53,907 nucleotides of DNA from an uncultured Acidimicrobiales bacterium. Lineage in GTDB: Bacteria > Actinomycetota > Acidimicrobiia > Acidimicrobiales > SHLQ01. Location: assembly GCA_938023735.1 (NCBI GenBank), contig CALJDK010000153.1, positions 1 to 53,907 on the forward strand, written 5' to 3'. A program made the translations under genes and the position numbers. Of this stretch, positions 9,278-19,920 are shown piece after piece (positions within the stretch are counted from its first letter, which is position 1; every line of letters starts with the position of its first letter). A model generated the notes under the pieces. That model saw nothing but the letters and a program-made list of their open reading frames with translations, made no database searches and was not told the DNA's origin.

Positions 9278-9832
9278 CTACGACGCGGTTGCGCTCAGAG
9301 TCATTTTGCGCACGATGATCTCCGATTGCTCAACGCCATCGCCTGGTCGCAGCACGGTGCTAATCAGCGAGAGGTCACAACCCAGATGGTTTTTTGGGAG
9401 TCGAACCTTCACCTTGGCCTTGTCCTTGCCAGCAACCGACGCCGTGCCGTTAAAGCTCTTGGTAACAGCCTCGGGTTCGGTCTTGCCCTTCTTGGGTACG
9501 AGGCAGAAGGTCGAGCCGAAGTAGTTCAGTTCTTCAACCGACTTGTCTTTCACATCGACGGTGAACTTGCCGGTGGTGGTGCCCTCGGGCGCAAAGTGGT
9601 TGACCCCGCCTTGGGCGTTGAACACACCTCCCGCGTTGGTGACCGTAGTCTTGGTGACCTTTCCAACGGTGCCATCGCCCGTGCGTTCGGTGATCGATGC
9701 GGCTACTCCTCCAACGAAGAGCAGTGAGAGGGCAAGCACGATACTGATAACCAGCGTGCTTCCAGTTCGGCGGTTCGGGGAAAGTAGTGGCATTTCGGGG
9801 GGCCAATCGCTCGAAGGTAAATGGAAACGCAC
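9278..9832 (-). CDS. Membrane-anchored or secreted protein of unknown function
   Basis: Up to 184 residues. A single hydrophobic segment (LVISIVLALSLLFVGGVAAS, about residues 27-46) comes after a short basic stretch, so the remainder is predicted to lie outside the membrane. The exported part is rich in Thr/Val/Lys with two cysteines (FCLVP and LGCDL) and looks like a beta-sandwich. I recognise no family. The start is unclear: GTG at 9832, or ATG at 9793 that would give a cleaner signal anchor; neither has a good ribosome binding site. Two GTGAAA/TTTCAC inverted repeats lie just upstream. Confidence 0.6.
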   Translation of the reverse strand: MRFHLPSSDWPPEMPLLSPNRRTGSTLVISIVLALSLLFVGGVAASITERTGDGTVGKVTKTTVTNAGGVFNAQGGVNHFAPEGTTTGKFTVDVKDKSVEELNYFGSTFCLVPKKGKTEPEAVTKSFNGTASVAGKDKAKVKVRLPKNHLGCDLSLISTVLRPGDGVEQSEIIVRKMTLSATAS

Positions 9833-9840
9833 GACAACAG

Positions 9841-9863
9841 GTGAAATGCAGTGTGCGTTTCAC
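9841..9863. promoter_or_regulatory. Inverted repeat GTGAAA-N11-TTTCAC
   Basis: Six-bp perfect arms just upstream of the secreted-protein gene at 9832. It shares its half-sites with the stronger palindrome at 9876-9899, so both may bind one repressor. Confidence 0.4.
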
Positions 9864-9875
9864 TCAGTATGGCGT

Positions 9876-9899
9876 GAATTTCACGTTTGCGTGAAATTC
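9876..9899. promoter_or_regulatory. Perfect 10-bp inverted repeat, candidate operator
   Basis: GAATTTCACG at 9876-9885 and its exact complement CGTGAAATTC at 9890-9899, separated by TTTG. It sits 44 bp upstream of the 9832 start and is not followed by a T run in either direction, so an operator is likelier than a terminator. Confidence 0.5.
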
Positions 9900-9956
9900 G
9901 GTGAGGAGGTTCACACTCTCCGTGGTGGTTGGTGAACCGCCGCCAAAACGCCGAAA

Positions 9957-9981
9957 CGGCCAGGGCGCACTGCCCTGGCCG
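9957..9981 (-). terminator. Hairpin terminator of sodN
   Basis: Ten-bp perfect stem (CGGCCAGGGC and its complement) with a 5-nt loop, 51 bp after the sodN stop. On the minus strand it is followed by GTTTCGGCGTTTT, a modest U-rich tail. Confidence 0.6.
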
Positions 9982-10031
9982 CCTCGAAGTAGGACGAAAG
10001 TTCTGTTTGGTGAGATTGGTGAGTAGGCGAG

Positions 10032-10448
10032 TTACGCCTTGGTCTCCCAGAAGATCTTGTCGATGCCGGCAATAGCGGCAAGAAGTTCGTCGGCCTTGGC
10101 GACATCGGTGGTCTTCTTGGCTTCACCAGCAAGTTTGGTGGCTTCCCAGAACAGGGTGTGCAGCTCGGGGTAGGTCTCGAGGTGCGGGGGCTTGAAGTAG
10201 TCGGTCCAGAGAACCCAAAGGTGATGCTTTACCATCTCGGAACGCTCTTCCTTGATAGCTACGGCGCGTGCCTTGAAGTCGGCATCGTCGCTGCCGTGGT
10301 ACTTCTCCATGCAGCCCTTCACCGACTCTGCTTCGATGCGAGCCTGTGCGGGGTCATAGACGCCGCAGGGAAGATCACAGTGAGCTGACACCGGTTGCGG
10401 TGCCGAGAAGCGATCGATGAATCGGAGTGCGGTGTTGATGTTCAGCAT
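10032..10448 (-). CDS. sodN: Nickel-containing superoxide dismutase
   Basis: A 138-residue precursor of Ni-SOD, which disproportionates superoxide using a nickel ion held by the N-terminal hook. The hook HCDLPCGVYDP begins at residue 23, so a 22-residue propeptide (ending in PQPVSA) must be removed to free His1, Cys2 and Cys6 as ligands. The helical body with HHLWVLWTDYFKPPHL is characteristic. The start has an AGGAGA site 6 nt upstream. It is divergent from sodX, the gene for the protease that makes this cut. Nickel repression is common for this family, but no operator is obvious. Confidence 0.96.
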   Translation of the reverse strand: MLNINTALRFIDRFSAPQPVSAHCDLPCGVYDPAQARIEAESVKGCMEKYHGSDDADFKARAVAIKEERSEMVKHHLWVLWTDYFKPPHLETYPELHTLFWEATKLAGEAKKTTDVAKADELLAAIAGIDKIFWETKA

Positions 10449-10534
10449 GTTGGTTCTCCTCAGGCTGCTGAGCCAGATCTACATTCGTTGATGCGACTCT
10501 AGCCGCACGAAACGAAAGGTCGTACCCGAGCGGA

Positions 10535-10540
10535 TAGATT
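10535..10540 (+). promoter_or_regulatory. -10 hexamer of sodX
   Basis: TAGATT followed by a 6-nt spacer and the GTG at 10547. The sodN promoter must lie in the same 98-bp divergent region. Confidence 0.45.
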
Positions 10541-10546
10541 CGACCT

Positions 10547-10894
10547 GTGAACGGGAAACGACTCCCCGGGGGGAGCGGCGCAATTGGCGTCGGGCGCAGC
10601 GCACTCCTGCGACGCTTCGAGGTCACGGGCGCGTCGATGGAGCCAACCTTTGTAGCTGGCGATCGTTTGCTGGTGTTCACCCGCGGCCGAAAGCCACGGG
10701 CCGGTGACGTGGTCATCTTTGTCGATCCGCGGCTGGACAGCGCAGGCATCGAGATGGTGAAGCGAGTAACCGAGGTGCACGCCGACGGCTCCGTCGATGT
10801 TGCCGGCGACAATCCCGCGGCAAGCACCGACAGCCGAACGTTCGGTCCGGTACCCGCCAAAAACCTCAGAGGTCGAGTACTCAGGAAGTACTAG
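10547..10894 (+). CDS. sodX: Ni-SOD maturation protease SodX
   Basis: A 115-residue serine protease of the signal peptidase I / S26 clan that trims the Ni-SOD propeptide. The nucleophile is S30 in TGASMEPTF and the general base is K72 in EMVKRV, the Ser/Lys dyad of this clan. The DGSVDVAGDNPAASTDSR stretch is the usual box that follows. There is no membrane anchor, in line with cytosolic Ni-SOD processing. It ends 4 bp before the convergent LLM oxidoreductase gene. The pairing with sodN makes the assignment firm. Confidence 0.93.
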   Translation: MNGKRLPGGSGAIGVGRSALLRRFEVTGASMEPTFVAGDRLLVFTRGRKPRAGDVVIFVDPRLDSAGIEMVKRVTEVHADGSVDVAGDNPAASTDSRTFGPVPAKNLRGRVLRKY

Positions 10895-10898
10895 GGCG

Positions 10899-11930
10899 TT
10901 ACCCGATGATCTCGCGGAGCTTGGCGAGGAGGACCACAGGATCATCGCCCATCGGGGTGACGTTGAGGGTGGTGACTCCAGCTTCAGCGAACTGGGCAAC
11001 CTTTTCCTTCACGTAGCCTTCGTCGCCGCACAGCGATGGCCCTTCGAGCATCTCGTCGGGAATCGCGGCCGCGGCTTCATCCTTCTTGCCATCGAGGTAC
11101 AGATCCTGAATGGTCTTGGCCTCGCCCTCAAACCCGTACTTGCAAGCGAGTTCGTTATAGAAGTTCTTGCCTCGGGCACCCATGCCGCCGACGTAGAGGG
11201 CAGCGGTAGGACGCGCGTACTCCCGGTACTTTGCGGCATCGGGACCGATGGCCAACATGCCGCCAGCGGCGATCTCGAGCTTCCCGAGTTCGGGGTCGCG
11301 CTTTGCGGTGCCCCGCTCGAGGTCGTCGCCCCAAACATTGTCGAACCGGTCGGGCAGGAACATGAACGGCAGCCAGCCGTTGCACAGTTCGGCGGTCATC
11401 TCGACGCTCTTGGGGCCAAGGCCGGCGACGTGAACGGGGATGTCGGGGCGCACCATATGGTTGATGATCTTGAGCGGCTTTCCGAGCCCGGTTCCCTGAT
11501 CGGCCGGAAGCGGCAGGGTGACGGTCTTGCCTTCGTATTCGAGCTTCTCACGCTTCCACGCCATGCGGCAGACCTCGATGGTCTCGCGGACTCGGGTGAG
11601 CGGCATCTTGTAGGGCATTCCGTGGAAACCCTCGATGACCTGCGGGCCTGAGGCGCCAAGGCCAAGCTCGAACCGGCCGCCGCTAAGCGCGTCGAGGCCC
11701 GCTGCGGTTTGGGCCATCGCGGCAGGAGTGCGGCTGAACACGTTGAGGATGGCCGAGCCGAGGGTGATGGTTTCGGTCTTGGCCGCCAGGTAGCCGAGAA
11801 GGCTGACGGCATCGAAACCGTAGGCCTCGGGAACCCAGGCCATATCGACGCCTGCGCTTTCGAGATCCTGGATGTATTTGGCGACCACTACAGGGTCGTC
11901 GGCGTAGTTAACAAACGTTGCGATCTTCAT
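10899..11930 (-). CDS. LLM-class F420-dependent oxidoreductase
   Basis: A 343-residue luciferase-like (bacterial luciferase / N5,N10-methylene-tetrahydromethanopterin reductase fold) TIM-barrel enzyme. The pattern (MAWVPEAYGFDAVSLLGYLA near residues 30-49, then ITLGSAILNVFSRTP and FELGLGASGP) is that of actinobacterial LLM oxidoreductases that use coenzyme F420. The substrate is unknown. Length is typical. The gene is divergent from mutA with 85 bp between starts. No F420 biosynthesis gene is in the window, so the cofactor is inferred from family only. Confidence 0.85.
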   Translation of the reverse strand: MKIATFVNYADDPVVVAKYIQDLESAGVDMAWVPEAYGFDAVSLLGYLAAKTETITLGSAILNVFSRTPAAMAQTAAGLDALSGGRFELGLGASGPQVIEGFHGMPYKMPLTRVRETIEVCRMAWKREKLEYEGKTVTLPLPADQGTGLGKPLKIINHMVRPDIPVHVAGLGPKSVEMTAELCNGWLPFMFLPDRFDNVWGDDLERGTAKRDPELGKLEIAAGGMLAIGPDAAKYREYARPTAALYVGGMGARGKNFYNELACKYGFEGEAKTIQDLYLDGKKDEAAAAIPDEMLEGPSLCGDEGYVKEKVAQFAEAGVTTLNVTPMGDDPVVLLAKLREIIG

Positions 11931-12001
11931 GGCTCATGTTTAGGCCAGCCGTGAACGAAACGCACGTTTGGATGGAATCCGTGCCTGGGCTTCCTGGTGG
12001 C

Positions 12002-12007
12002 TACCAT
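12002..12007 (+). promoter_or_regulatory. -10 hexamer of the mutA-mutB-meaB operon
   Basis: TACCAT with an 8-nt spacer to the ATG at 12016, which favours this start over an in-frame upstream ATG at 11968. Confidence 0.45.
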
Positions 12008-12015
12008 CGGTAGTG

Positions 12016-13904
12016 ATGGCATCAACGCATACTTCACGCGATTCTTCCGACAACTCTTCGGGTCGTGGCGGCGATCGATTGGCTCTCGGAGCCGACTTTC
12101 CGGCCCCCGATCACGATGCCTGGATCGAGTTGGCCACCAAGGCACTCAAGGGTGGTTCGCTCGACAAGCTCACCACCGTCACTGCCGAGGGCATCGAGAT
12201 TCCGCCGCTGTATACCGACCCCGGCATCGCCGACCCGGCCGGACTCCCCGGCGAAGCGCCCTTCACCCGCGGCGCCATGGCCGCCGGTCGGGCCGATCTT
12301 TCGTGGGACATTCGCCAGCTTCACGCCGACCCCAACGCGGCACAGGCAAACACCTCGGTGCTCAACGATCTCGAGCGAGGCGCAACGTCGCTGCTGTTGG
12401 ACCTCGACAAGCTTGGGGTGGAATCGGTCGACGACTTGGGAGCGGTGCTCGATGGTGTGCTGCTCGACTTGGCCGGGGTGCATCTGCGCTCTTCGGTTAA
12501 CGGCATCGCAGGTGCGCACGCTCTCACCGACCTCTGGGTCAAGCAGGATGTTGCTTCGTCGGCAGCACTCGGAGGCCTTGGTGTCGACCCACTTGCCGTA
12601 GCTGCCCGCACCGGGTCGGCGCCTGCGCTCGACGACGTTGTCGCTGCGGTGAAGCTGGCCGCCAGCTACCCGCACGTGCGGGCCTTGGCTGTCGACGCAA
12701 CGCCCTATGCCGACGCCGGAGCATCCGACGCGCAAGAAATCGCGTACTCGCTGGCTACAGCGGTCGAGTACCTGCGCCTGCTCGACGTCGACGGCGTGTC
12801 GATCGACGATGCGTGCTCGGCGATGACCTTTACCTACTCGCTTGGAGCCGATCAGTTTGCCGGCGTCGCCAAACTCCGAGCTGCCCGCACCTGCTGGGCT
12901 CGCGTGGCCGAGGCCTCCGGAGCATCCGCAGCGGCCGCGGCGCAAGACCAACATGCCATCAGCGCATCGGCCATGCTCACCACCCGTGATCCGTGGGTCA
13001 ACCTTTTGCGGGTAACCGTCGCCTGTTTTGCGGCCGCTGTCGGTGGGGCGCAATCCATCACCACACAACCGTTCGACTCGGCCATTGGCGTGAGCGACGA
13101 GTTTGCCCGACGCATCGCTCGCAACACGCAGCTGCTGCTTCTCGAAGAATCCAACCTGGCACGAGTGGTGGACCCGGCCGGTGGCTCGTGGTTTGTCGAG
13201 GAGCTAACCAGCGAACTTGGCGACAAAGCCTGGCGGCAGTTCCAAGCCATCGAAGCCGCGGGCGGAATGGCCGCTTCGCTCGATGCGGGCCTCGTGGCCG
13301 ACCAGATCGCCACCGTTGCCGACGAGCGAGCCATCAAGGTTGCCAAACGAAAGCTCGGAATCACCGGCGTGTCCGAGTTTCCCAATATCGCCGAAGAACC
13401 AGTGGTCCGTCAGCCCTCGCCCGACAACGACGTCGCCGGGCTTCCGCTGCGCCGGTACGCCGAACCCTTCGAGGCGCTTCGCCAGTCGGCCGACGATGCT
13501 GCAGCAGCAGGGCAACGGCCACAGGTGTTCCTGGCCAACCTCGGCCCGGTCGCCGACCACACCGCCCGGGCGTCGTATGCCCAGAACTTCTTCGAAGTGG
13601 GTGGTATCGAGGCCATCACCAACGACGGGTACGAGTCAGCCGCCGCCACCGCCGCTGCGTTCCAGGCGAGCGGCGCCAAGGTTGCTGCAATCTGCTCGAG
13701 TGACGCCATCTACGCCGACCAAGCCGCCGCCACCGCACGAGCATTGGTAGCGGCGGGAGCGACCCATGTGGTGCTCGCCGGACGACCCGGCGATGCGCAG
13801 GCCGACTACGAAGCCGCAGGAATTTCGGGCTTCATCCATATGGGCGCCGATGTCCTGGCCGCCCTTCAACGAACGCACGACATCCTCGGGATCGGAGGTC
13901 AGCA

Positions 13905-13908
<4 letters not shown>
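12016..13908 (+). CDS. mutA: Methylmalonyl-CoA mutase, small (beta) subunit
   Basis: A 630-residue non-catalytic subunit that pairs with MutB to interconvert (R)-methylmalonyl-CoA and succinyl-CoA. It has the barrel half with [13 protein letters not shown] near the N-terminus and [20 protein letters not shown] in the middle. The C-terminal Rossmann domain (from about residue 490) lacks the DxHxxG cobalamin motif, as expected for the beta subunit. The first 20 residues are Ser/Asp-rich and probably disordered. Its TGA overlaps the ATG of mutB by 4 bp. The gap before the gene is too short for a cobalamin riboswitch. Confidence 0.93.
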
Positions 13909-16087
<2,179 letters not shown>

Positions 16088-16091
<4 letters not shown>

Positions 16092-17077
16092 GTTCGCGGC
16101 CCCTGCCCGATCTTGACGAGCTGGTCGAGGGTGTCCGATCCGGCAATCGCACCGCGCTCGGTCGCGCCATCACCTTGGTCGAGAGCAGCCACCCTGACCA
16201 TCTTTCCCACGCCCAGGATCTGCTGAACCGGCTACTCCCGTTCAGCGGTGATGCCCATCGGGTTGGTATCACCGGTGTTCCCGGCGTCGGGAAGAGCACC
16301 TTTATTGAGTCGCTCGGCAGCAACCTCACCGCGGCTGGTCACCGGGTGGCGGTGTTGGCCGTCGACCCAACCAGTACTCGTACCGGCGGCAGCATCATGG
16401 GCGACAAGACCCGCATGCCCCAGTTGGCTATTGACTCGTCGGCCTTCATTCGCCCGTCGCCGTCGTCGGGCGCACTTGGGGGCGTGGCTCGATCGACTCG
16501 CGAGTCGATCGTGGTGGTTGAGGCCGCCGGGTTCGACGTCGTCCTTGTCGAAACCGTTGGTGTGGGCCAGAGCGAAACGCTTGTGGCCGAGATGGTCGAC
16601 TTCTTCTGCGTACTCATGCTCTCGGGCGCCGGCGACGAGCTGCAAGGCATAAAGAAAGGTGTGCTCGAGCTAGCCGACATGATTGCGGTCAACAAGGCCG
16701 ACGGCGATAACGAGATGAAAGCTCGATCGGCCGCTCGCGACTATCAAGCGGCGTTGCGGCTCACGCATCCAGCCTCCCCAAACTGGACCCCGCCGGTGCT
16801 CACGTGCAGCGGCCTGGCCAACGTTGGCCTCGACACGCTGTGGGATCAGATTGGTCTTCACCGCAAGAAGCTCACCGAGTCGGGCGAAATCGCGTCTCGG
16901 CGGGAACAACAACAGATCGACTGGATGTGGGCCCTCGTCGATGATCAACTCGCCGCCTCGCTAAGAGCAAACCCTCAGGTGTCCGAGCTAGCCGAGGACT
17001 TGGAAGCCAACGTAAAGGTTGGCGACACCACCCCAACCGCTGCCGCCCTAAAGCTCCTCGCCGCCTTCCACGTCTGA
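16088..17077 (+). CDS. meaB: MutAB-associated G-protein chaperone MeaB (ArgK/MMAA family)
   Basis: A 329-residue GTPase that gates cofactor loading and protects methylmalonyl-CoA mutase from inactivation. The Walker A loop is GVPGVGKST (63-71). Also present are [19 protein letters not shown], the switch region ETVGVGQSE and the base-specificity NKADGD. The GTG start overlaps the TGA of mutB. The stop codon lies inside the first unit of a 12-bp tandem repeat array. Confidence 0.95.
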
Positions 17078-17228
17078 CACTTGGTCTGACACTTGGTCTG
17101 ACACTTGGTCTGACACTTGGTCTGACACTTGGTCTGACACTTGGTCTGACACTTGGTCTGACACTTGGTCTGACACTTGGTCTGACACTTGGTCTGACAC
17201 CTGGTCTGACACCTGGTCTGACACCTGG
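17073..17228. repeat. 13-unit tandem array of 12 bp overlapping the meaB stop codon
   Basis: Thirteen head-to-tail copies of TCTGACACYTGG fill 156 bp without interruption. The first ten read TCTGACACTTGG and the last three TCTGACACCTGG. The meaB TGA (17075-17077) belongs to unit 1. The array lies between the convergent genes meaB and the HTH-citrate synthase. There are no spacers, so it is not CRISPR. Its unit shares TCTGACACCTG with the dispersed palindrome at 53848-53880. Confidence 0.97.
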
Positions 17229-17230
17229 CG

Positions 17231-17244
17231 TGCTCAGATGAGCA
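17231..17244. terminator. Possible short hairpin downstream of the repeat array
   Basis: TGCTCA-GA-TGAGCA, a 6-bp stem with a 2-nt centre. A true loop would need to open some pairs. It could end transcription from either side, but there is no T run. Confidence 0.2.
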
Positions 17245-17304
17245 TTGAGGGTGGACGCCCAAGGGCTTTTTCGCCGGCGAATGCTCGTTGAACCCGGCAA
17301 GCGG

Positions 17305-18552
17305 CTACTCGGCGAGTGCTGAGGCTTTTACATAACGAGCCTGAGGTCGGAATCGCAGCGGCGCTTCGTCGTACTCCTCGAGGGCGTGTGCGAGCCATCC
17401 GACCGAGCGGCTTACGGCAAAGATTGCCTCGCCTGAGCCATCTGGCATGCCGGATAGGTAGGTGAGCGTGCCGAGCGCGTAGTCGATGTTAGGGAGCACC
17501 GGTGCCCGCTTGGTGACGGCATCGTGTATCTCGGTGATCAATGCGATCCGTCGGGTTGACCTTGTCGTCGCCAATGCCTGCTCGAAGAGCACCGGGAATC
17601 GAGGGTCGCCGGTTCGGTACACCGTGTGTCCGAAGCCGGGTACCCGGTCGCCGCGACGCAGGATCTCGCCGACGGCCTTGGTCCCCGAGCCGAGCTGTTC
17701 GGCACGATCGAAGAGCCGGTGAACATCGCTGCTCGCTGCCCCGTGAAGTCGCCCGCCCAAGGCGCCGAGGCCTGCGGCGACCACCGAGTACGGATCAGCC
17801 CGCACCGAAGCGGCGACGCGTCCGGCAAAGGTCGAAGCAGCCAATCCATGATCGGCCAGCACCACCAGTGCGGTATTGAGGGCCTTCTGTTGAGCCTTCG
17901 TTGCGGTGGCAGGGCCAAGTCGGGCCCACAGGCGCTGAGCTACGCGGGCGTTGGGCTTCGGCGACGATTGGGCCGGAAGAGACTCGATCATTGCCAGAAT
18001 GAGCTGTTGTCCGGCCGCGGCAACCGCATGTGTTTTCAGGTCGAATCGCAACGGGTCGCACGAGGCGGCAATAGCTACCGCAGTGCGTAGTCGGTCGATA
18101 GCAAGTGCATCGTCGGGGAACACAGATTGAGCCGCCGTACAGCGCTGTTGCGTATCGGGGTTGAGCGTCCATGGTTGGGTTTCGACTTGCCAGATCGCCT
18201 CGGCAACCGTCTCAAACGGCAGGTCGAGATAGTCGCCGATGGGGCGGCCGCGAAACCCGAACGCTCCTGGTTCGACCCGAGTGATGCCCGAAGCAATAGC
18301 TGCCGACACCTCGCCCTGTCGGTCGCGTCGGCGACCCTTGGAAAACGCGTCGATTTCGTCCGGGTCGAACATCGAATGCTTCCCGTCGACCGCACGCTGG
18401 CGGCTGAGCTGACCGCGGCTCACATATGCATACAGCGTCGACTTCTTTACACCGAGCCGGGCGGCTGCCTCGTTGGCATCGATCAGACCTGGGCCATCGA
18501 GACCTGAGTCGCCCAAAGAGCTGTCGTCAACCATGAGCGCCCACGCTGCCAT
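17305..18552 (-). CDS. Citrate synthase-like protein with N-terminal helix-turn-helix
   Basis: A 415-residue fusion. Residues about 24-75 form a MerR/excisionase-type DNA-binding domain (IDANEAAARLGVKKSTLYAYV, in part). The rest is a citrate synthase small/large domain pair with the catalytic triad equivalents H270 (GGRLHG), H309 (PGFGHTVYR) and D357 (PNIDYAL). It therefore looks able both to condense oxaloacetate with an acyl-CoA and to bind DNA. Citrate synthases of this layout are known in Actinobacteria, usually beside a second citrate synthase gene, as here. ATG 18552 or an inner ATG at 18534 could be the start. Whether it makes citrate or methylcitrate is open. Confidence 0.85.
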   Translation of the reverse strand: MAAWALMVDDSSLGDSGLDGPGLIDANEAAARLGVKKSTLYAYVSRGQLSRQRAVDGKHSMFDPDEIDAFSKGRRRDRQGEVSAAIASGITRVEPGAFGFRGRPIGDYLDLPFETVAEAIWQVETQPWTLNPDTQQRCTAAQSVFPDDALAIDRLRTAVAIAASCDPLRFDLKTHAVAAAGQQLILAMIESLPAQSSPKPNARVAQRLWARLGPATATKAQQKALNTALVVLADHGLAASTFAGRVAASVRADPYSVVAAGLGALGGRLHGAASSDVHRLFDRAEQLGSGTKAVGEILRRGDRVPGFGHTVYRTGDPRFPVLFEQALATTRSTRRIALITEIHDAVTKRAPVLPNIDYALGTLTYLSGMPDGSGEAIFAVSRSVGWLAHALEEYDEAPLRFRPQARYVKASALAE

Positions 18553-18560
18553 CGGTATGT

Positions 18561-18598
18561 ATTGACAGAATCAATGTTGACGAAATCATGATTGTCAA
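18561..18598. promoter_or_regulatory. Operator-like repeats between the two citrate synthase genes
   Basis: Three TTGAC half-sites lie in 38 bp: 18562-18566 and 18577-18581 forward, and 18594-18598 reversed (GTCAA). The last two flank a perfect 10-bp palindrome AATCATGATT (18584-18593). TTGACAGAATCAATG and TTGACGAAATCATG also form an imperfect direct repeat with 15-bp spacing. The site overlaps the divergent promoter region. Confidence 0.5.
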
Positions 18599-18655
18599 TG
18601 TACCGGCCTGATGGCACGTTGGAACAACAACCAATCCCAACGCAAGGAGCACCTC

Positions 18656-19780
18656 ATGCATACGACCGTTCCGGCGGGCCTCAAGGGAGTTGCCGTGGCC
18701 GATACCGAAATTGGCTCGGTTCGTGGCAACGAGGGCTACTTTCATTACCGCGAGTTCAACGCCACCGACCTGGCCCGCACCAGGTCCTTGGAAGAGGTCT
18801 GGCATCTTCTGCTCGAGGGCTATCTGCCCAGTCGCGAGGAACTGGCCTCTTTCAACCTCGAAATCTCCCGCGGCATAGATGCTGACGCCAACCTTGCTGG
18901 GGTTATCGAGGTGGTAGCCGCAACCGACGCTGCCCCTCACGCCGCGCTGACAAGCTTGATTCCACTCCTCGGATCGTTTGCCGCGACAGTCGATATCGAC
19001 CACCAACAACGCCGCGCCGACGCCGTACAAATTGCCGTGGCGGTGCCAGGGCTGTTGGCCGCCGTCCATCGAAAGCGAGCGGGCCTGCAACGCTTGGCGA
19101 GCGACCCAAGCCTCGGGTACGCCGCGAACTGGCTGTACCGGACATCGGGTGTTCGACCCACCCCCGAGCAGGCCAGGGCCGTCGAGCAGTACCTCATCGC
19201 CACCATTGATCACGGCTTCAACAACTCGACGTTCGCGACTCGGGTTATCACCAGCAGCGGCGCCGATGTGGCTGCCGCCATTGTCGGAGGAATCGGAGCG
19301 CTCTCGGGCCCACTGCATGGTGGAGCGCCTCGACGGGCGATCGCCATGATCGAAGAGATTGGTGACCCTGACAACACCGAATCATGGGTCGAGAAGCGCC
19401 TGGCCGACGGCGGCATGATTATGGGTTTTGGTCATGCGGTGTACCGGGCCGACGACCCTCGCTCGACGCTGCTTCGTGAGACCGCACAGTCCTTTGTGGG
19501 TAACCACCCCGACTCGGATCTCATCGAGGCAGCTCTGGCCATCGAACCCCGCATCCTGGCGGTGCTTCGGGCTCACAAACCCAATGCCACCATCGTAACC
19601 AACGTCGAGTATTACGCCAGCTTGGCGCTGCGCCTAGCTGGCCTCACGCCCGATCTGTTCACGCCTACCTTCACGGTGAGTCGAGTGCTCGGGTGGGCGG
19701 CGCACATCCTTGAGCAGGCGGCCAACAACAAGATCATTCGGCCATCGGCGTCCTATGTTGGGCCGAGTCCTGCGGCCTGA
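18656..19780 (+). CDS. citA: Citrate synthase 2 (CitA type)
   Basis: A 374-residue citrate synthase family protein. The two catalytic histidines are H221 (GPLHGG) and H260 (GFGHAVYR). The position of the usual catalytic Asp is Glu318 (TNVEYYAS), which I recall as typical of the actinobacterial CitA branch. The C-terminus IIRPSASYVGP is standard. ATG 18656 is chosen because AAGGAG lies 7 nt upstream, although the frame is open to 18611. It is divergent from the HTH-citrate synthase across a palindromic region. It could make citrate or 2-methylcitrate; with mutAB next door, propionate metabolism is possible. Confidence 0.87.
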   Translation: MHTTVPAGLKGVAVADTEIGSVRGNEGYFHYREFNATDLARTRSLEEVWHLLLEGYLPSREELASFNLEISRGIDADANLAGVIEVVAATDAAPHAALTSLIPLLGSFAATVDIDHQQRRADAVQIAVAVPGLLAAVHRKRAGLQRLASDPSLGYAANWLYRTSGVRPTPEQARAVEQYLIATIDHGFNNSTFATRVITSSGADVAAAIVGGIGALSGPLHGGAPRRAIAMIEEIGDPDNTESWVEKRLADGGMIMGFGHAVYRADDPRSTLLRETAQSFVGNHPDSDLIEAALAIEPRILAVLRAHKPNATIVTNVEYYASLALRLAGLTPDLFTPTFTVSRVLGWAAHILEQAANNKIIRPSASYVGPSPAA

Positions 19781-19845
19781 GTCGAGCACCGCGCCGTCGC
19801 CAGCGTGAGAGCGGACAAGCCAGAGCGAGAAAGACAGAGCGAAAA

Positions 19846-19869
19846 GGCCAGACCGTCGTTGGTCTGGCC
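19846..19869 (-). terminator. Terminator of the gene at 19921, possibly bidirectional
   Basis: A 9-bp perfect stem GGCCAGACC/GGTCTGGCC with a 6-nt loop. Read on the minus strand it is followed directly by TTTTCGCTCTGTC. It may also stop citA transcripts. Confidence 0.65.
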
Positions 19870-19920
19870 CTCACGCCATTGCTGACACAGCTCTTGTTCC
19901 CAACGGCCGGTGGCCGCTTC

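Noticed and set aside
12001..12015. Cobalamin riboswitch before mutA or nrdA
   Set aside because: The mutA gap is only 85 bp, and no B12-box-like sequence was seen in the nrdA leader.
17073..17228. Possible CRISPR array
   Set aside because: The units are contiguous with no unique spacers, and no cas genes are present.
16975..17262. Long minus-strand reading frames with repeating Cys-Gln-Thr-Lys or Val-Arg-Pro-Ser units
   Set aside because: They are only translations of the 12-bp tandem array (a multiple of three) and have no start signal or homology.
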